64,000 bases of DNA from Spartobacteria bacterium (GCA_947487385.1 CANKWU010000008.1:1-64000), one strand, 5' to 3'. Positions 1-9,295 are shown, counted from the stretch's first letter. Notes: generated by a model not told the origin, from the sequence alone. Translations and numbers: made by a program.

Positions 1-254
1 AGTAATGGCGGATCGATGGAAGCAGAGCGATCCGTCGAGAATGCAAAGTGACGGTCCGGCCAGCCAATGCATCAAGGATCACGAGAACTTATCACATCCA
101 TACCTATTCAGCTTTTCTTCCTGAGTTCCTGAGTTCCATATTCAAAAAACCCTGTTTGGTTCTTCTAAATCCTTTTCGAAACCAAAGGCCTAGGCGCTGA
201 TTGTTTTTGATCCAGCAGATTCACCCATTCCAAATAGCGGAGAGCCATAATTCC
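1..254. other. non-coding stretch at left edge, 3' side of ispA
   Basis: No convincing gene is visible on either strand. The stretch holds a small inverted repeat (GGATCG near 11 with CGATCC near 28), a short tandem repeat (CTGAGTTC twice near 121-136) and a weak hairpin near 143-164 that is followed by a T-run when read on the minus strand. The hairpin could end ispA transcription, but its stem is only about four base pairs. Confidence 0.4.
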
Positions 255-1184
255 TTATGAGGAGCGTCCAAGCAACTGGTCGGCAATCTGTGCCAACCGG
301 GTTGATTTGGATCCGAGCCCCTTCAAGGCACTCAGTGCTTTTTTAGTCAGGCGATCAGCCTCCTTGCGTGAAGCCTCCAGGCCGATCACCGCAGGGTAGG
401 TAGCCTTGGAGGCCTTCAGGTCCTTACCGGCACTCTTGCCGAGTTGTTGGCTGGATTGCGTGACATCGAGAATGTCGTCGATGATCTGGAAGGCGAGACC
501 CAGTGCCTCACCGAATTGCGTGACTGCCTTCAGTTGCCCCGGCGTTGCATTGGCGATCATCGCCCCCAGGCGAAGGGAGAGCACGATCATGGCCGCTGTC
601 TTTCGCTCGTGAATGAAGCGCACATCGGCGATCTTCAGCTTTCTTCCCTCCGCCTCAAGGTCGGCGACCTGTCCCGCGATTAACTGGAGACTTCCTGCAG
701 CCACCGCAGTCTCTTGGAGCAGAATCGAAAGGGGATAGCGTTTGGCAGGAGTAATCTCAGCAAGAAGGGCAAAAGCCCTTGTCAGAAGAGCATCCCCGGT
801 AAGGATGGCGACCCCTTCGCCGTAGACCTTATGCGAGGTCGGGCGGCCTCGCCGGAGGTCATCGTTATCCATGCAGGGAAGATCGTCATGGATCAGTGAG
901 TAGGTGTGGATCAGTTCCACAGCACACGCTGCTGGAAGAATGGAAGGGAGATTCTCGGCTCTTTCGAAGTCAACGGCTTCCGCAGCTGCTAACACAAGGA
1001 TGGGACGGAGTCGCTTACCTCCCCCAAGTACGCTGTAGCGCATCGCCGCGTGAATGGTGATTGGTCGAGCGGAAGCCGCGGGCATAGCCTTAGCGAGCGC
1101 TTTCTCGACAAGCTTGCGCTGCTTCTCCAGATAAGCAGAAAGGCCATCCACGCCTTGGGAGCGGATGGCCTTTCGGGAAGTCAT
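255..1184 (-). CDS. ispA: farnesyl/geranylgeranyl diphosphate synthase
   Basis: This trans-isoprenyl diphosphate synthase condenses IPP with allylic diphosphates in the cytoplasm. The 309-residue protein has the first Asp-rich motif at residues 100-106 (DDLPCMD, IspA-type spacing), followed by the NDDLRRG segment, and the second at 236-240 (DDILD). The open frame continues upstream, but the ATG at 1184 is chosen because the extension would run into the aminotransferase gene and has no family-like sequence. It lies 40 bases after that gene on the same strand. A second family member, crtE, is at 43562-44479, so this copy probably serves housekeeping quinone or undecaprenyl synthesis. The FPP versus GGPP product cannot be read from sequence alone. 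Confidence 0.92.
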   Translation of the reverse strand: MTSRKAIRSQGVDGLSAYLEKQRKLVEKALAKAMPAASARPITIHAAMRYSVLGGGKRLRPILVLAAAEAVDFERAENLPSILPAACAVELIHTYSLIHDDLPCMDNDDLRRGRPTSHKVYGEGVAILTGDALLTRAFALLAEITPAKRYPLSILLQETAVAAGSLQLIAGQVADLEAEGRKLKIADVRFIHERKTAAMIVLSLRLGAMIANATPGQLKAVTQFGEALGLAFQIIDDILDVTQSSQQLGKSAGKDLKASKATYPAVIGLEASRKEADRLTKKALSALKGLGSKSTRLAQIADQLLGRSS

Positions 1185-1224
1185 GGTTTGGTCGGGGATG
1201 CCCCGGGAAACCAATAATGGAAAC

Positions 1225-2388
1225 TTAGAGGGTCTTGCAGAAGTCCTCGAAGCGGTCGAGACCTGGCTTGATGACATCAAGACCGGTCGCATAGCTGAGG
1301 CGGACCACACGATCATCACCGAAGGCAATACCGGGGACGACGGCGACATTGGCCTTGCTGAGCAGACGATCGGCGAAGTTCGAGGAGGTCATGCCGAGCT
1401 TGGAAACATTGGCCAGCATGTAGAAGGCACCCTTCGGCTTCACGGCGGTGATGTTGTGAATTGCGGAGAGGCGCTCGAACATGTACTCGCGGCGGATGTT
1501 GAACTCCTCGCGCATGTCGGCAACGCACTGCTGGCTACCAGTGAGAGCGACGAGACCACCTTTCTGGGAAAAGGAGCAGGGACCCGAGGTGGTGTGGCTC
1601 TGCATGGAGTCGATCGCCTTCGCGATCTTCTCAGGAGCACCGAGGTAACCAAGACGCCATCCAGTCATGGCATAGGCCTTGCTGAAACCATTGACAGTGA
1701 TCGTTAGATCCTTGGCCTCAGGCGTGAGGGAGGCGACGGAGACATGCTCGGCACCGTCGTAGGTGAGGCTCTCGTAGATCTCGTCGGAGAGAATCGTGAT
1801 TTCCTCTTCGGCGGCCACCTCGACCAGAGCGCGAAGCTCTTCCTTGGTGTAAACGGAACCCGTTGGATTGCCGGGGGAATTGATGATGACCATCTTGGTA
1901 CGGGGGCTCATCGCCTCCTCGAACTGCTGAGGGGTCATCTTCCAGTCATTCTCCTGAGTCGTCTGGACGATGATCGGCTCGGCACCGGCAAGACGGACCA
2001 TGTCAGGATAGCTGAGCCAGTAAGGAGCAGGGATGATGACCTCATCACCCTCGCCGCAGACAGCCATGATGGCGTTGAAGCAACTCTGCTTGGCACCATT
2101 GCTGACAATGATCTCACTCGGCTTGTAGTCGAGACCGTTGTCGCGCTTGAACTTCTCGCTGATCGCGGCGCGCAGCTCGGGCATTCCGGAGCTGGGGGTG
2201 TACTTGGTGAATCCGGCATTGAGGGCCTCGATGGCAGCTGCCTTAATATGCTCTGGTGTGTCAAAATCAGGCTCTCCGGCTCCGAAACTGTAGATATCTA
2301 CACCCTCGGCGCGCAGGGCCTTGGCCTTGCTGTCGATGGCCAGGGTAAGTGAGGGGGTGAGTTCGCTGACGCGTGTTGCGAGATCCAT
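1225..2388 (-). CDS. aspC: aspartate aminotransferase, class I PLP enzyme
   Basis: This 387-residue fold-type I aminotransferase interconverts aspartate and oxaloacetate with 2-oxoglutarate and glutamate. The PLP lysine is Lys237 in NGFSKAYAMTGWRLGY, the pyridine-contacting Asp is Asp202 in SDEIY, and the substrate-loop signature NSPGNPTG lies at 170-177. Length is normal for subgroup Igamma enzymes, which also include prephenate or aromatic transaminases, so specificity is inferred. The start is the ATG at 2388. The gene sits 59 bases downstream of the nucleoside diphosphate kinase gene in a minus-strand run of four genes. Aspartate from this reaction would feed the lysC, hom and thrC products encoded at 26960-30634. 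Confidence 0.9.
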   Translation of the reverse strand: MDLATRVSELTPSLTLAIDSKAKALRAEGVDIYSFGAGEPDFDTPEHIKAAAIEALNAGFTKYTPSSGMPELRAAISEKFKRDNGLDYKPSEIIVSNGAKQSCFNAIMAVCGEGDEVIIPAPYWLSYPDMVRLAGAEPIIVQTTQENDWKMTPQQFEEAMSPRTKMVIINSPGNPTGSVYTKEELRALVEVAAEEEITILSDEIYESLTYDGAEHVSVASLTPEAKDLTITVNGFSKAYAMTGWRLGYLGAPEKIAKAIDSMQSHTTSGPCSFSQKGGLVALTGSQQCVADMREEFNIRREYMFERLSAIHNITAVKPKGAFYMLANVSKLGMTSSNFADRLLSKANVAVVPGIAFGDDRVVRLSYATGLDVIKPGLDRFEDFCKTL

Positions 2389-2447
2389 GGTAAACAGTGG
2401 GTTGGGTGTTGGGTTGCTAGTGGTGCGCTATGTGCTATGAAGAGAAA

Positions 2448-3461
2448 TCAGAGAGCGGCCGTTATCTTCGTTTTGAAGTCATTTTCCTCAAGGCGGATGA
2501 TCCCGGTCTCGCGGACGACATTCTCAACGGAATCGGAAGCATGGGCTCCATTAATCATGATAGTGGTGCCGAACTCCTTGCGGATCGTGCCATGGGCGGC
2601 ATTGGCTGGATTCGTCGAGCCAAGGGCCTCGCGGATCTTAGCCACGGCGTTCGGTCCCTGATAGATGAGTGCGACGCAGGGCTGGGTTCCGGGGATAATC
2701 TTCTCCTCGTCCGTACATTCGGAGGGACGCTTGCCAGACATGAAGGCGATGATCGACTCCCACTGGGCGCGGCCATCAGGGAGCTTCTCAATCAAAAAGT
2801 CCAGAACAGGGCCGTAGAATTCCTCGCCCTGAGCCACGGACATATAAAAGGGCTTGAACCCGACCAGCGCCAAGCCGGTGCGCGCAAAGAGATCGATCAC
2901 CCCACCCGGGCGGGTGTTTGGGTAGGCAAAGTTATCAGGCTTGATCAGAACGAGTGTCTTCTCCGTAGCCTCAGCAAAGGAGGTAGCGACATCCTGAGTC
3001 CCACCCTCGGCATCAGAAGCTGCCGCGAGCAATGTGAGTCCAGCAACCGCCTCGGCGACACTCGTAGGAGCGATCACGCCTGGCTCGAAATAGAGAATCT
3101 TGCCGTTTTCCTCAGCGCTTTCCACAAGGTCCCCGTACGTGTCACGGAGAGTCTCGCCACGCCCACCCATGGAGTCATCGTTGCCGACAATCGAGGCGAC
3201 TTTGGCGACCGCATCCTCACCCTTGAGAACCAGGATAAGGCTCTGTGAACCAGCAGAAAGCGCGTTCAGGTAAACGGCTGTCTTGGCCTGTCCAGAGAGC
3301 GTTGAGGCAAGCTCCGAGAGAAGCTTGGCGGAGGGAGCGAAAACACGTCCGGTATAAAGCTCAAGTCCGCTACGCGAAATGAGGCGGCTTAGAATGCCCC
3401 CGGCGCGCCCCTTGCGGAGTGCGGAGGGAGTGATGAATGCGTAGGAAAGCTGTTCAGCCAT
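2448..3461 (-). CDS. ndk: tandem two-domain nucleoside diphosphate kinase, N-terminal domain degenerate
   Basis: This enzyme family equalises NTP and dNTP pools through a phosphohistidine. The protein has 337 residues, more than twice the usual 140 or so. The C-terminal domain (about 168-337) has LIKPD near its start, the NPANAAHGTIR segment and the active-site histidine at His307 in NGAHASDS. It also carries an insertion of roughly 20 residues around the segment that contains GKRPSECTDEEK. The N-terminal domain (about 1-155) keeps an Ndk-like start (AFITPSALRKG) and the core VLKGEDAV, but the usual KPD lysine is Thr and the active-site histidine region reads FEPGVIAPTS. It therefore looks catalytically dead and may be structural or regulatory. 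The start is the ATG at 3461. Confidence 0.85.
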   Translation of the reverse strand: MAEQLSYAFITPSALRKGRAGGILSRLISRSGLELYTGRVFAPSAKLLSELASTLSGQAKTAVYLNALSAGSQSLILVLKGEDAVAKVASIVGNDDSMGGRGETLRDTYGDLVESAEENGKILYFEPGVIAPTSVAEAVAGLTLLAAASDAEGGTQDVATSFAEATEKTLVLIKPDNFAYPNTRPGGVIDLFARTGLALVGFKPFYMSVAQGEEFYGPVLDFLIEKLPDGRAQWESIIAFMSGKRPSECTDEEKIIPGTQPCVALIYQGPNAVAKIREALGSTNPANAAHGTIRKEFGTTIMINGAHASDSVENVVRETGIIRLEENDFKTKITAAL

Positions 3462-3720
3462 GGAATGAAGAAGAATAAAGATGATTTACCGCCCAAGAGG
3501 GCGCTACGTAACGGCGTTCCAAGGCGGATGAAAAAGGTAGAGTCCCCACCCTTGGGAGTCAAAGGCTTTCTCTGATGCCCGGCAAAGCCGGCCTACCATG
3601 ATGGCTCACAGGGATGAAGGGGATGCAAAGGATACTCAAGAAGAACGGCAAGATCGGAGTTCGGCATAGGAGCTGATCCCCGTGAAATCTCAACCTGCTC
3701 CTGAACTATGCCTCAACCCT
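3462..3720. other. intergenic spacer between rarA and ndk
   Basis: There is no gene here. A short GC-rich hairpin (CCGG, loop CAAAG, CCGG) lies near 3579-3591. The spacer presumably holds the rarA transcript end and an ndk promoter, but no clear promoter hexamers were seen. Confidence 0.4.
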
Positions 3721-5064
3721 TCAACCCATCTTCTTAGCTTCTTCAAACTGGGCACGCCACACTTCCAACCTGTAGGCGATGCGTGACTCGGCGCCATAGC
3801 GGGTCGGATGATAATAGCTGCGCCCCTCCGGCAGATAGGCTTGAGGAACATAGCCCCCTTCGTCGTTGTGGGCGTATTTGTACCCCTCGCCATGACCGAG
3901 GGACTTGGCTCCTTTATAATGCGAATCCCTCAGATGAGCCGGAACCGCCAACGTGCGGCCCTGGGCCAGATCCTTCTCGGCTTTGCCTAGGGCAGCATAG
4001 GCACTGTTGCTTTTGGGGGAGGTCGCCAGATAGACCACTGCGTGAGCCAGGGTGATCCGGGCCTCGGGTAATCCAACAAACTCCACCGCCTGCTGGGCGG
4101 AAATCGCCAGCGGGAGCGCCAAGGGATCAGCCAACCCGACATCCTCGCTGGCAAAGATCACGAGCCGCCGTGTGATGAAGCGGAGCTCTTCCCCGGCATG
4201 GAGCATCTTGGCCAGCCAATAGAGAGAGGCATCGGGATCACTACCCCGCAGGCTCTTGATGAAGGCACTGGCCGTGTCGTAGTGATCATCCCCGGTTCCG
4301 TCATAAACCACGGCCTTCTTCTGGATGCTCTCGGAGGCAGTTTCCAAGGTAATATGAATCCTGCCGTCCTTTGCAAAGGGGGTGGTGCGAGCAGCGATCT
4401 CCAAGGCATTCAGGCACTTGCGGGCATCACCATCAGAGACAGCAGCAAGATGACGGGCCGCATCTTCATCGAGATCAATCGGAAGATTTCCGAGCCCGCG
4501 CTCTGGATCAGCGATCGCACGGTTCTGGAGTACTATCAGATCCTCCTCAGTGAGGGGTTGCAGTTGGAAAATCTGGGATCGGGAGACCAGCGGGCTATTG
4601 ATCGAGAAAAAGGGGTTCTGGGTCGTGGCCCCGATCAGGCGCACCGTTCCTCGCTCCACATCGGGAAGGAGAGCATCCTGCTGGGCTTTGTTAAAGCGGT
4701 GGATCTCATCGATAAAGAGCACTGTGCGCCCACCGTTCCGGGCCTCGAGTGCCGCCATGCCGACAGCCCTCCTGATATCGGCGACCGAGCCCTCGACTCC
4801 GCTCAACTCGATGAAGCGACTCTTTGTTCGGTTGACAATCACCTTTGCTAGGCTGGTCTTTCCCGTGCCCGGAGGACCATAGAAGATCACCGAGGAGAGG
4901 CGATCCGCTTCGATGGCGCGGCGCAGGAGCTTCCCCTCGCCCAGGATATGGCTCTGGCCGACATATTCCTCGAGCGTGCGCGGGCGCATCCGTGCTGCCA
5001 GAGGGGCATCGGCAGGCAGCGAAACCTCTGCATCCGTGGTGGCACTCCCGAAAAAATCATCCAT
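3721..5064 (-). CDS. rarA: replication-associated recombination protein A, AAA+ ATPase
   Basis: RarA/MgsA (the bacterial WRNIP1 homologue) acts at stalled replication forks and single-strand gaps. The 447-residue protein matches the family length. It has Walker A at 63-70 (GPPGTGKT), Walker B at 116-121 (LFIDEI, followed by HRFNKAQQDALLP), and sensor 1 in the GATTQNPFF segment. The C-terminal tetramerisation region has typical sequence (HYKGAKSLGHG, YKYAHNDEGGYVPQAYLP). The start is the ATG at 5064, giving MDDFF, a common N-terminus in this family. The gene is divergent from the universal stress protein gene with 66 bases between them, which must hold both promoters. Confidence 0.95.
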   Translation of the reverse strand: MDDFFGSATTDAEVSLPADAPLAARMRPRTLEEYVGQSHILGEGKLLRRAIEADRLSSVIFYGPPGTGKTSLAKVIVNRTKSRFIELSGVEGSVADIRRAVGMAALEARNGGRTVLFIDEIHRFNKAQQDALLPDVERGTVRLIGATTQNPFFSINSPLVSRSQIFQLQPLTEEDLIVLQNRAIADPERGLGNLPIDLDEDAARHLAAVSDGDARKCLNALEIAARTTPFAKDGRIHITLETASESIQKKAVVYDGTGDDHYDTASAFIKSLRGSDPDASLYWLAKMLHAGEELRFITRRLVIFASEDVGLADPLALPLAISAQQAVEFVGLPEARITLAHAVVYLATSPKSNSAYAALGKAEKDLAQGRTLAVPAHLRDSHYKGAKSLGHGEGYKYAHNDEGGYVPQAYLPEGRSYYHPTRYGAESRIAYRLEVWRAQFEEAKKMG

Positions 5065-5130
5065 CCATTCAGCCTAAGGAGTGCTCATTTGACTGGCAAG
5101 GCAACCGCCTCCATTCCATGCTGAAGTTGT

Positions 5131-5580
5131 ATGAAAACCATTCTGACAGCACTTGATTTCAGCTCGATCTCCCAGAAAGTCGTGGATGGTGCGGCGGAAC
5201 TAGCTGGCGCCATGAACGCCCGCCTGGTGCTCCTGAATGTCGTTGAACCTGTCGCCGCCTATGTTCCGGTAGGTGCGGCCATGGATGTGATCACGGCGCC
5301 GATTCCTATGGAGCCTGCCGACCTGAATCTGGTCAAGGAGCGCTTGGAGCAGTTCGCAGCCCCACTCCGTGCCAAAGGGCTGACTGTCGAGACCATGGCT
5401 GTCGTCTCACTACCGGCCAATGAGATCCTGAACCAAGCCGCGTCGACCCAAGCCACGATGATTATCCTCGGCTCCCACGGCCATGGTGCGGTCTACCAAC
5501 TCTTCAGCGGAAGCGTGGTGACCTCGGTGCTGCACAAGTCGCGTGTACCGGTCACAGTGATCCCGGTTCACGCGGTTTAA
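5131..5580 (+). CDS. universal stress protein, UspA family
   Basis: This is a single Usp domain of 149 residues. The nucleotide-binding signature G-x2-G-x9-G-S/T is present in the C-terminal part (GSHGHGAVYQLFSGS, about residues 118-132), so the protein probably binds ATP as UspFG/MJ0577-type members do. The strand order and the C-terminal VPVTVIPV strand are typical. The start is the ATG at 5131. It lies 35 bases upstream of a glycosyltransferase on the same strand and may be cotranscribed, although no functional link is evident. Its exact role cannot be told from sequence. Confidence 0.9.
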   Translation: MKTILTALDFSSISQKVVDGAAELAGAMNARLVLLNVVEPVAAYVPVGAAMDVITAPIPMEPADLNLVKERLEQFAAPLRAKGLTVETMAVVSLPANEILNQAASTQATMIILGSHGHGAVYQLFSGSVVTSVLHKSRVPVTVIPVHAV

Positions 5581-5615
5581 TCCGAGGCCATAGAGACTCG
5601 AGACCCGTCAAGCCG

Positions 5616-6662
5616 ATGCGGATTCTTTTCACGAAGCTTCTGCATATTGGCGACAATCTTCTTCTCACGCCGACCCTTGTTGCTACCAAGGGAAAATTTC
5701 CGGACTCCGAGATCTGGGTCGCCGTACGCCGAGGCACGGAAGGCATTCTTGCCGGGTGTCCCGAGATCGACCGGATCGTCACCACAGCCCGTCCCGAAGA
5801 GGGGCGCCGTACCTGGGGCGACTTCGGCAAGGATCTCTCCACGCTTGCGGAGATCGCCACGACTCCCTTCGACTATGCCTTCGAGTTGGGCGATAACAAC
5901 CGGGGGCGGATCCTCACCACGTCCAGCCGGGCCAAGATCCGCTGTGCCAACAGCTACGAGCGCCCCGAAGGAATCCCGCTCTCCAGTTCCTGGAAAAAAC
6001 GCTTCACCCACCTCGTCACCACCGGCCATGGCCCGGTGCATCAGGTGCTCCGTGATTACAATGCCGTCCGGGAGACCTTGGTATTGCCGGAGAATCCGCC
6101 ACCGATGCGTTTCGCACGCGAAGCCATGCTCTCCCATTCGCTGGAGGCGGCCATCTCGGGTCCCTACGCTGTAGTCCACGCCGCCACCCGCTGGGCCTCG
6201 AAATCCTGGCCCCCGGATCGTTGGAAGCAGGTCGTTGCCGCACTCCTGAAAAAATTTCCCCAGGTCGTGATCAGCTGCGGCCCGAACCCCCGCGAGATCG
6301 CAGAGGCCTTGCTCCTCTGCGAAGGATTTCAGGGCAACGTCGTCTCCACCGAAGGTAAGCTCTCCTGGTCTCAGCTTGCCAGCATGCTTGGCTCGGCATC
6401 CCTCTTCGTCGGCGTCGACACGGCGGCCATGCATCTGGCAGCGGCGCTTCAATGCCCTTCTGTCATCCTCTTTGGACACCCTCCCTCCTATCAGTTCCGC
6501 CCATGGAAATGTTCTCACCGGATCGTCCGTGCGAAAGATTCAATGATTGAAACCGAGCGCTATCAGCTCCCCGGCGAGCAACTCATGCAGGAGATCAGCG
6601 TCCCAATGGTCACGGAGGCCATTGAGTCGCTGCTTGCTGAGAGAGTCTCCGTTTTAAGCTGA
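5616..6662 (+). CDS. glycosyltransferase family 9 (heptosyltransferase-like)
   Basis: This 348-residue protein has the family 9 layout. The N-terminal Rossmann half opens with MRILFTKLLHIGDNLLLTP, the usual R-x-G-D-x-L pattern, and the C-terminal half has HAATRWASKSWPPDRW and the sugar-nucleotide motif GVDTAAMHLAAAL. Family members add heptose to the LPS inner core at the cytoplasmic face of the inner membrane. Other envelope genes nearby (kdsD at 8299, lpxC-fabZ and lpxA near 48-50 kb) fit an LPS-making organism. Donor and acceptor are not readable from sequence. The next gene runs convergently and ends four bases away. Confidence 0.85.
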   Translation: MRILFTKLLHIGDNLLLTPTLVATKGKFPDSEIWVAVRRGTEGILAGCPEIDRIVTTARPEEGRRTWGDFGKDLSTLAEIATTPFDYAFELGDNNRGRILTTSSRAKIRCANSYERPEGIPLSSSWKKRFTHLVTTGHGPVHQVLRDYNAVRETLVLPENPPPMRFAREAMLSHSLEAAISGPYAVVHAATRWASKSWPPDRWKQVVAALLKKFPQVVISCGPNPREIAEALLLCEGFQGNVVSTEGKLSWSQLASMLGSASLFVGVDTAAMHLAAALQCPSVILFGHPPSYQFRPWKCSHRIVRAKDSMIETERYQLPGEQLMQEISVPMVTEAIESLLAERVSVLS

Positions 6663-6665
6663 GGC

Positions 6666-7811
6666 TCAGGCTTTCGCGGCAAGTCGCCCATAGAGCTCGG
6701 CGAGTTGCAGACTTAATGTTGGCAATGAGGGTCTTGGCAACTTCTCCTGAAAATCGAGCAGTGATTTCCTGAAATCCTCATCGGTAACGGCCCGCTCCAG
6801 CAAATCCGCATAGGCGGCATGATCAGTCGGTTCAAAAAGTCCGGGATGCCCTTCACTCAGCAATGCCGTGTTCCCCTCAATGCGGCTGGCCAGTATCGGA
6901 ATCCGGCAATCGAGGGCCTGCAGCAAGGCGAGCGGCTGCCCCTCCCAGTGCGATGCCAGCACAAAGAGATCCAGCGACTGAAGCCACGGGGCCACTGGGC
7001 GCTTCCTTCCGGCCAGAATCAGATGCTCACCCAGATGATGGACGGCAATTCCCTTCTCCAGCGCAGGGCGGTCCTGCCCCTCGCCAAAGAGCAGGAACTT
7101 GGGGACAACACCCCCGCGCTTGGCAAGCAAAGCCATCGCTTCGATTGTCGCTTGGTGGTTCTTGGTCGGATGAAGGGAGGCGACGGAGCCGGCTAGGAAT
7201 TCCTTGCGATCAAAGCCAAGTCCCGAGCGAAGACTATCCCGATCCCGATTCTCAACCGCCCGGAAAACAGCCGGGTCGATCGCATTCGGCACAACGGAAA
7301 CCTCGTTCGGATTCAGTGCGAAGGCTGCAATAAGATCACGCCGAGTCTCCTCCGAGAGGGCGATCACATGGTCGGCCCAGCGATAGATATACCGCATGAA
7401 GAAGCCCTTCCGACCCTTGAGCTCCAGAAAGGTCTTCTGCTGATGAACAATCGATCGGATCCCAGCCAGCTTGGCAGCAATCACGCCGAAGAGTTGGTCG
7501 TGATACGACTGCGCATGCACTACTTGAATTCCCTTCTGACGGAACCATCGGGCCAGTCGCAGCATGCCGAGTGGGTTCATTCGTTTCGTCGGGAAGACTG
7601 GAACCACTTCGATCGGAAGACCCGCTTCCTTGGCCTCCTCGCCAAGGACTCCGAGATGTCGCAAGCAGACAAAGCGCGCCTCGACACCCCCGGGAAGGTA
7701 CTTGCTCGCGGAGAGGAGAAAATCCTCGGCGCCTCCAACCGGCATCGAGATGAAGAGAAAGGCAACCTTCACCGGTTGATCCGGCTGCTCTATGCCCGTG
7801 GCCTGATTCAT
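6666..7811 (-). CDS. glycosyltransferase family 4, GT-B fold
   Basis: This is a 381-residue retaining GT-B glycosyltransferase. The N-terminal domain starts with a glycine-rich SMPVGGAEDFLL segment. The C-terminal domain carries GSVASLHPTKNH, the AGRKRPVAPWLQSLDLFVLASHWEGQPLALLQAL donor-binding region with its E-x7-E glutamates, and the SEGHPGLF end segment. The open frame extends 46 codons further, but the ATG at 7811 is preferred because GGCGGGG lies just upstream and the extension overlaps the exported protein gene at 7849. The likely role is envelope or exopolysaccharide assembly. It is convergent with the family 9 gene. Confidence 0.88.
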   Translation of the reverse strand: MNQATGIEQPDQPVKVAFLFISMPVGGAEDFLLSASKYLPGGVEARFVCLRHLGVLGEEAKEAGLPIEVVPVFPTKRMNPLGMLRLARWFRQKGIQVVHAQSYHDQLFGVIAAKLAGIRSIVHQQKTFLELKGRKGFFMRYIYRWADHVIALSEETRRDLIAAFALNPNEVSVVPNAIDPAVFRAVENRDRDSLRSGLGFDRKEFLAGSVASLHPTKNHQATIEAMALLAKRGGVVPKFLLFGEGQDRPALEKGIAVHHLGEHLILAGRKRPVAPWLQSLDLFVLASHWEGQPLALLQALDCRIPILASRIEGNTALLSEGHPGLFEPTDHAAYADLLERAVTDEDFRKSLLDFQEKLPRPSLPTLSLQLAELYGRLAAKA

Positions 7812-7848
7812 GAATTCCCCGCCATGTCCACCTGACTCACAACCAACC

Positions 7849-8175
7849 CTACCACTGGAGACCAAACAGAATGATGCCTTTCGGTTTCTCGGGATTATCG
7901 GGATCCCAGGTGACATTGTCATGGCCATCACCATATTTCCTCGGGGCAAGAGGATTCACCAACTGGAGCGGCTTCTTCATGTTGAAAGCTTGGGCCACCA
8001 CGCCGGTGATGTCATAGGGAGCGGGTTTCTCGATCGAGTTTGGCTCGACCTTGGTTTTCTTGGGCTTGGGAGCCACAAAGGAAGCATCCGAAACGGCCTG
8101 CTGCGCAAAGCCGGAACCTGCAGCCATGAGAAAGGCGGCCAAGGGGATAATGAGGCGAGGGAGCTTGCCGTACAT
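7849..8175 (-). CDS. small exported protein of unknown function
   Basis: This 108-residue protein has a clear signal peptide (Lys4 and Arg7, a hydrophobic stretch to about residue 20, and a likely cleavage after GSGFA). The mature part is rich in Lys and Pro (APKPKKTKVE), followed by a conserved-looking C-terminal half (ITGVVAQAFN, NPLAPRKYGDG, GIILFGLQW). I recognise no domain. The aromatic C-terminus resembles an outer-membrane strand end, but the protein is too short for a barrel. It lies 37 bases upstream of the family 4 glycosyltransferase and may be cotranscribed with it. Confidence 0.7.
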   Translation of the reverse strand: MYGKLPRLIIPLAAFLMAAGSGFAQQAVSDASFVAPKPKKTKVEPNSIEKPAPYDITGVVAQAFNMKKPLQLVNPLAPRKYGDGHDNVTWDPDNPEKPKGIILFGLQW

Positions 8176-8298
8176 AAAAGAACTTTACTCCCCTTTCGGA
8201 GCGAGGAGCAAGCCTCCCGAGCCAACTCTTGCCATTCCATCTAACGACATTGCTGCTTCAGCGTTGCCCAATCCTCCCGCGCCGTTCAGAATACCAGG

Positions 8299-9270
8299 AT
8301 GGATTCTCTCGAGCGCGCTCGGCGCGTTCTCTCAATCGAAATCGACCAACTGCATCGACTCTCCGAGCGACTGGACGAGAGCTTTACTGTGGCGGTGAGC
8401 CTCTTGCGCCATGCTATTGAGCACCGTGGGAAGATCGTCGTCCTGGGAGTCGGCAAGTCGGGTCATGTGGGTGAGAAGATCGCCGCAACCCTCACGAGCA
8501 CCGGCGCCCCCTCCGTGGTTCTTAATTCTCTCAATGCTCTTCATGGTGACCTCGGCCTGATCAACGACGGGGATGTGATTCTCACGCTCAGCTATAGCGG
8601 GGAGACCGAGGAACTTCTCAGAGTTCTGCCGGCGCTTGCACGGTTCAACGTGAAGAAGGTCTCCCTGACCGGAAATCCCTCCTCGACCCTTGCCAAGGCG
8701 AGCGACGTCGTCCTCGATGTCTCCGTCACCCAGGAGGCCTGCCCCCATAATCTCGCTCCCACCTCCAGCACGACCGTCATGCTGGCTCTGGGTGATGCGC
8801 TGGCCATGGTGCTTCTGGAAGAGCGGGGCTTTACCCGCGAGGAATTCGCGCGTTACCACCCGGCCGGCCAGCTCGGTCGCTCCCTCCTGCTCAAGGTGCG
8901 TGATATCATGCGGGGCGGCGAGGAATCTGCGATCGTCACAACGAGCGATTCGGTCATTGAGGTTCTGAAGACCTTGACCTCGAAGCGGGCTGGCGCCGCA
9001 CTGGTCGTGAACGCCGAGGGTCAGCTTGCCGGCATCTTTACCCATGGTGACTTTGCACGCCGTTTTCCCACGGATCCTCAGATTGGAATGCGCCCCGTCG
9101 GTGACGTCATGACACCCAACCCCATCACCATCCACGCCGACAAACTTGCCGCCGAGGTTCTGATGGTGCTAGAACAGCATCGGATAGATGATCTCGTGGT
9201 CACGGATACCCAGGGAAATCCCTTGGGCGTGGTCGACTCCCAGGATCTTGCCCGACTCAAACTCATTTAA
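8299..9270 (+). CDS. kdsD: D-arabinose-5-phosphate isomerase, SIS plus two CBS domains
   Basis: KdsD interconverts ribulose-5-phosphate and arabinose-5-phosphate, the first step to Kdo for LPS. The 323-residue protein has the standard order. A sugar-isomerase (SIS) domain at about 30-180 carries GVGKSGHVGEKIAATL, LSYSGETEE and the family signature ACPHNLAPTSST. Two CBS domains follow (about 205-323, with RDIMR and DVMTPNP starts). The start is the ATG at 8299, and a second possible start upstream was not seen. The gene precedes efp by 25 bases on the same strand. GutQ-type paralogues have the same architecture, but the LPS context favours KdsD. Confidence 0.92.
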   Translation: MDSLERARRVLSIEIDQLHRLSERLDESFTVAVSLLRHAIEHRGKIVVLGVGKSGHVGEKIAATLTSTGAPSVVLNSLNALHGDLGLINDGDVILTLSYSGETEELLRVLPALARFNVKKVSLTGNPSSTLAKASDVVLDVSVTQEACPHNLAPTSSTTVMLALGDALAMVLLEERGFTREEFARYHPAGQLGRSLLLKVRDIMRGGEESAIVTTSDSVIEVLKTLTSKRAGAALVVNAEGQLAGIFTHGDFARRFPTDPQIGMRPVGDVMTPNPITIHADKLAAEVLMVLEQHRIDDLVVTDTQGNPLGVVDSQDLARLKLI

Positions 9271-9295
9271 TCTTCACCCTTCACACCACGACATC

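Noticed and set aside
5577-6518. A 313-codon minus-strand open frame opposite the family 9 glycosyltransferase
   Set aside because: Antisense shadow in GC-rich coding sequence. The plus strand has the family motifs.
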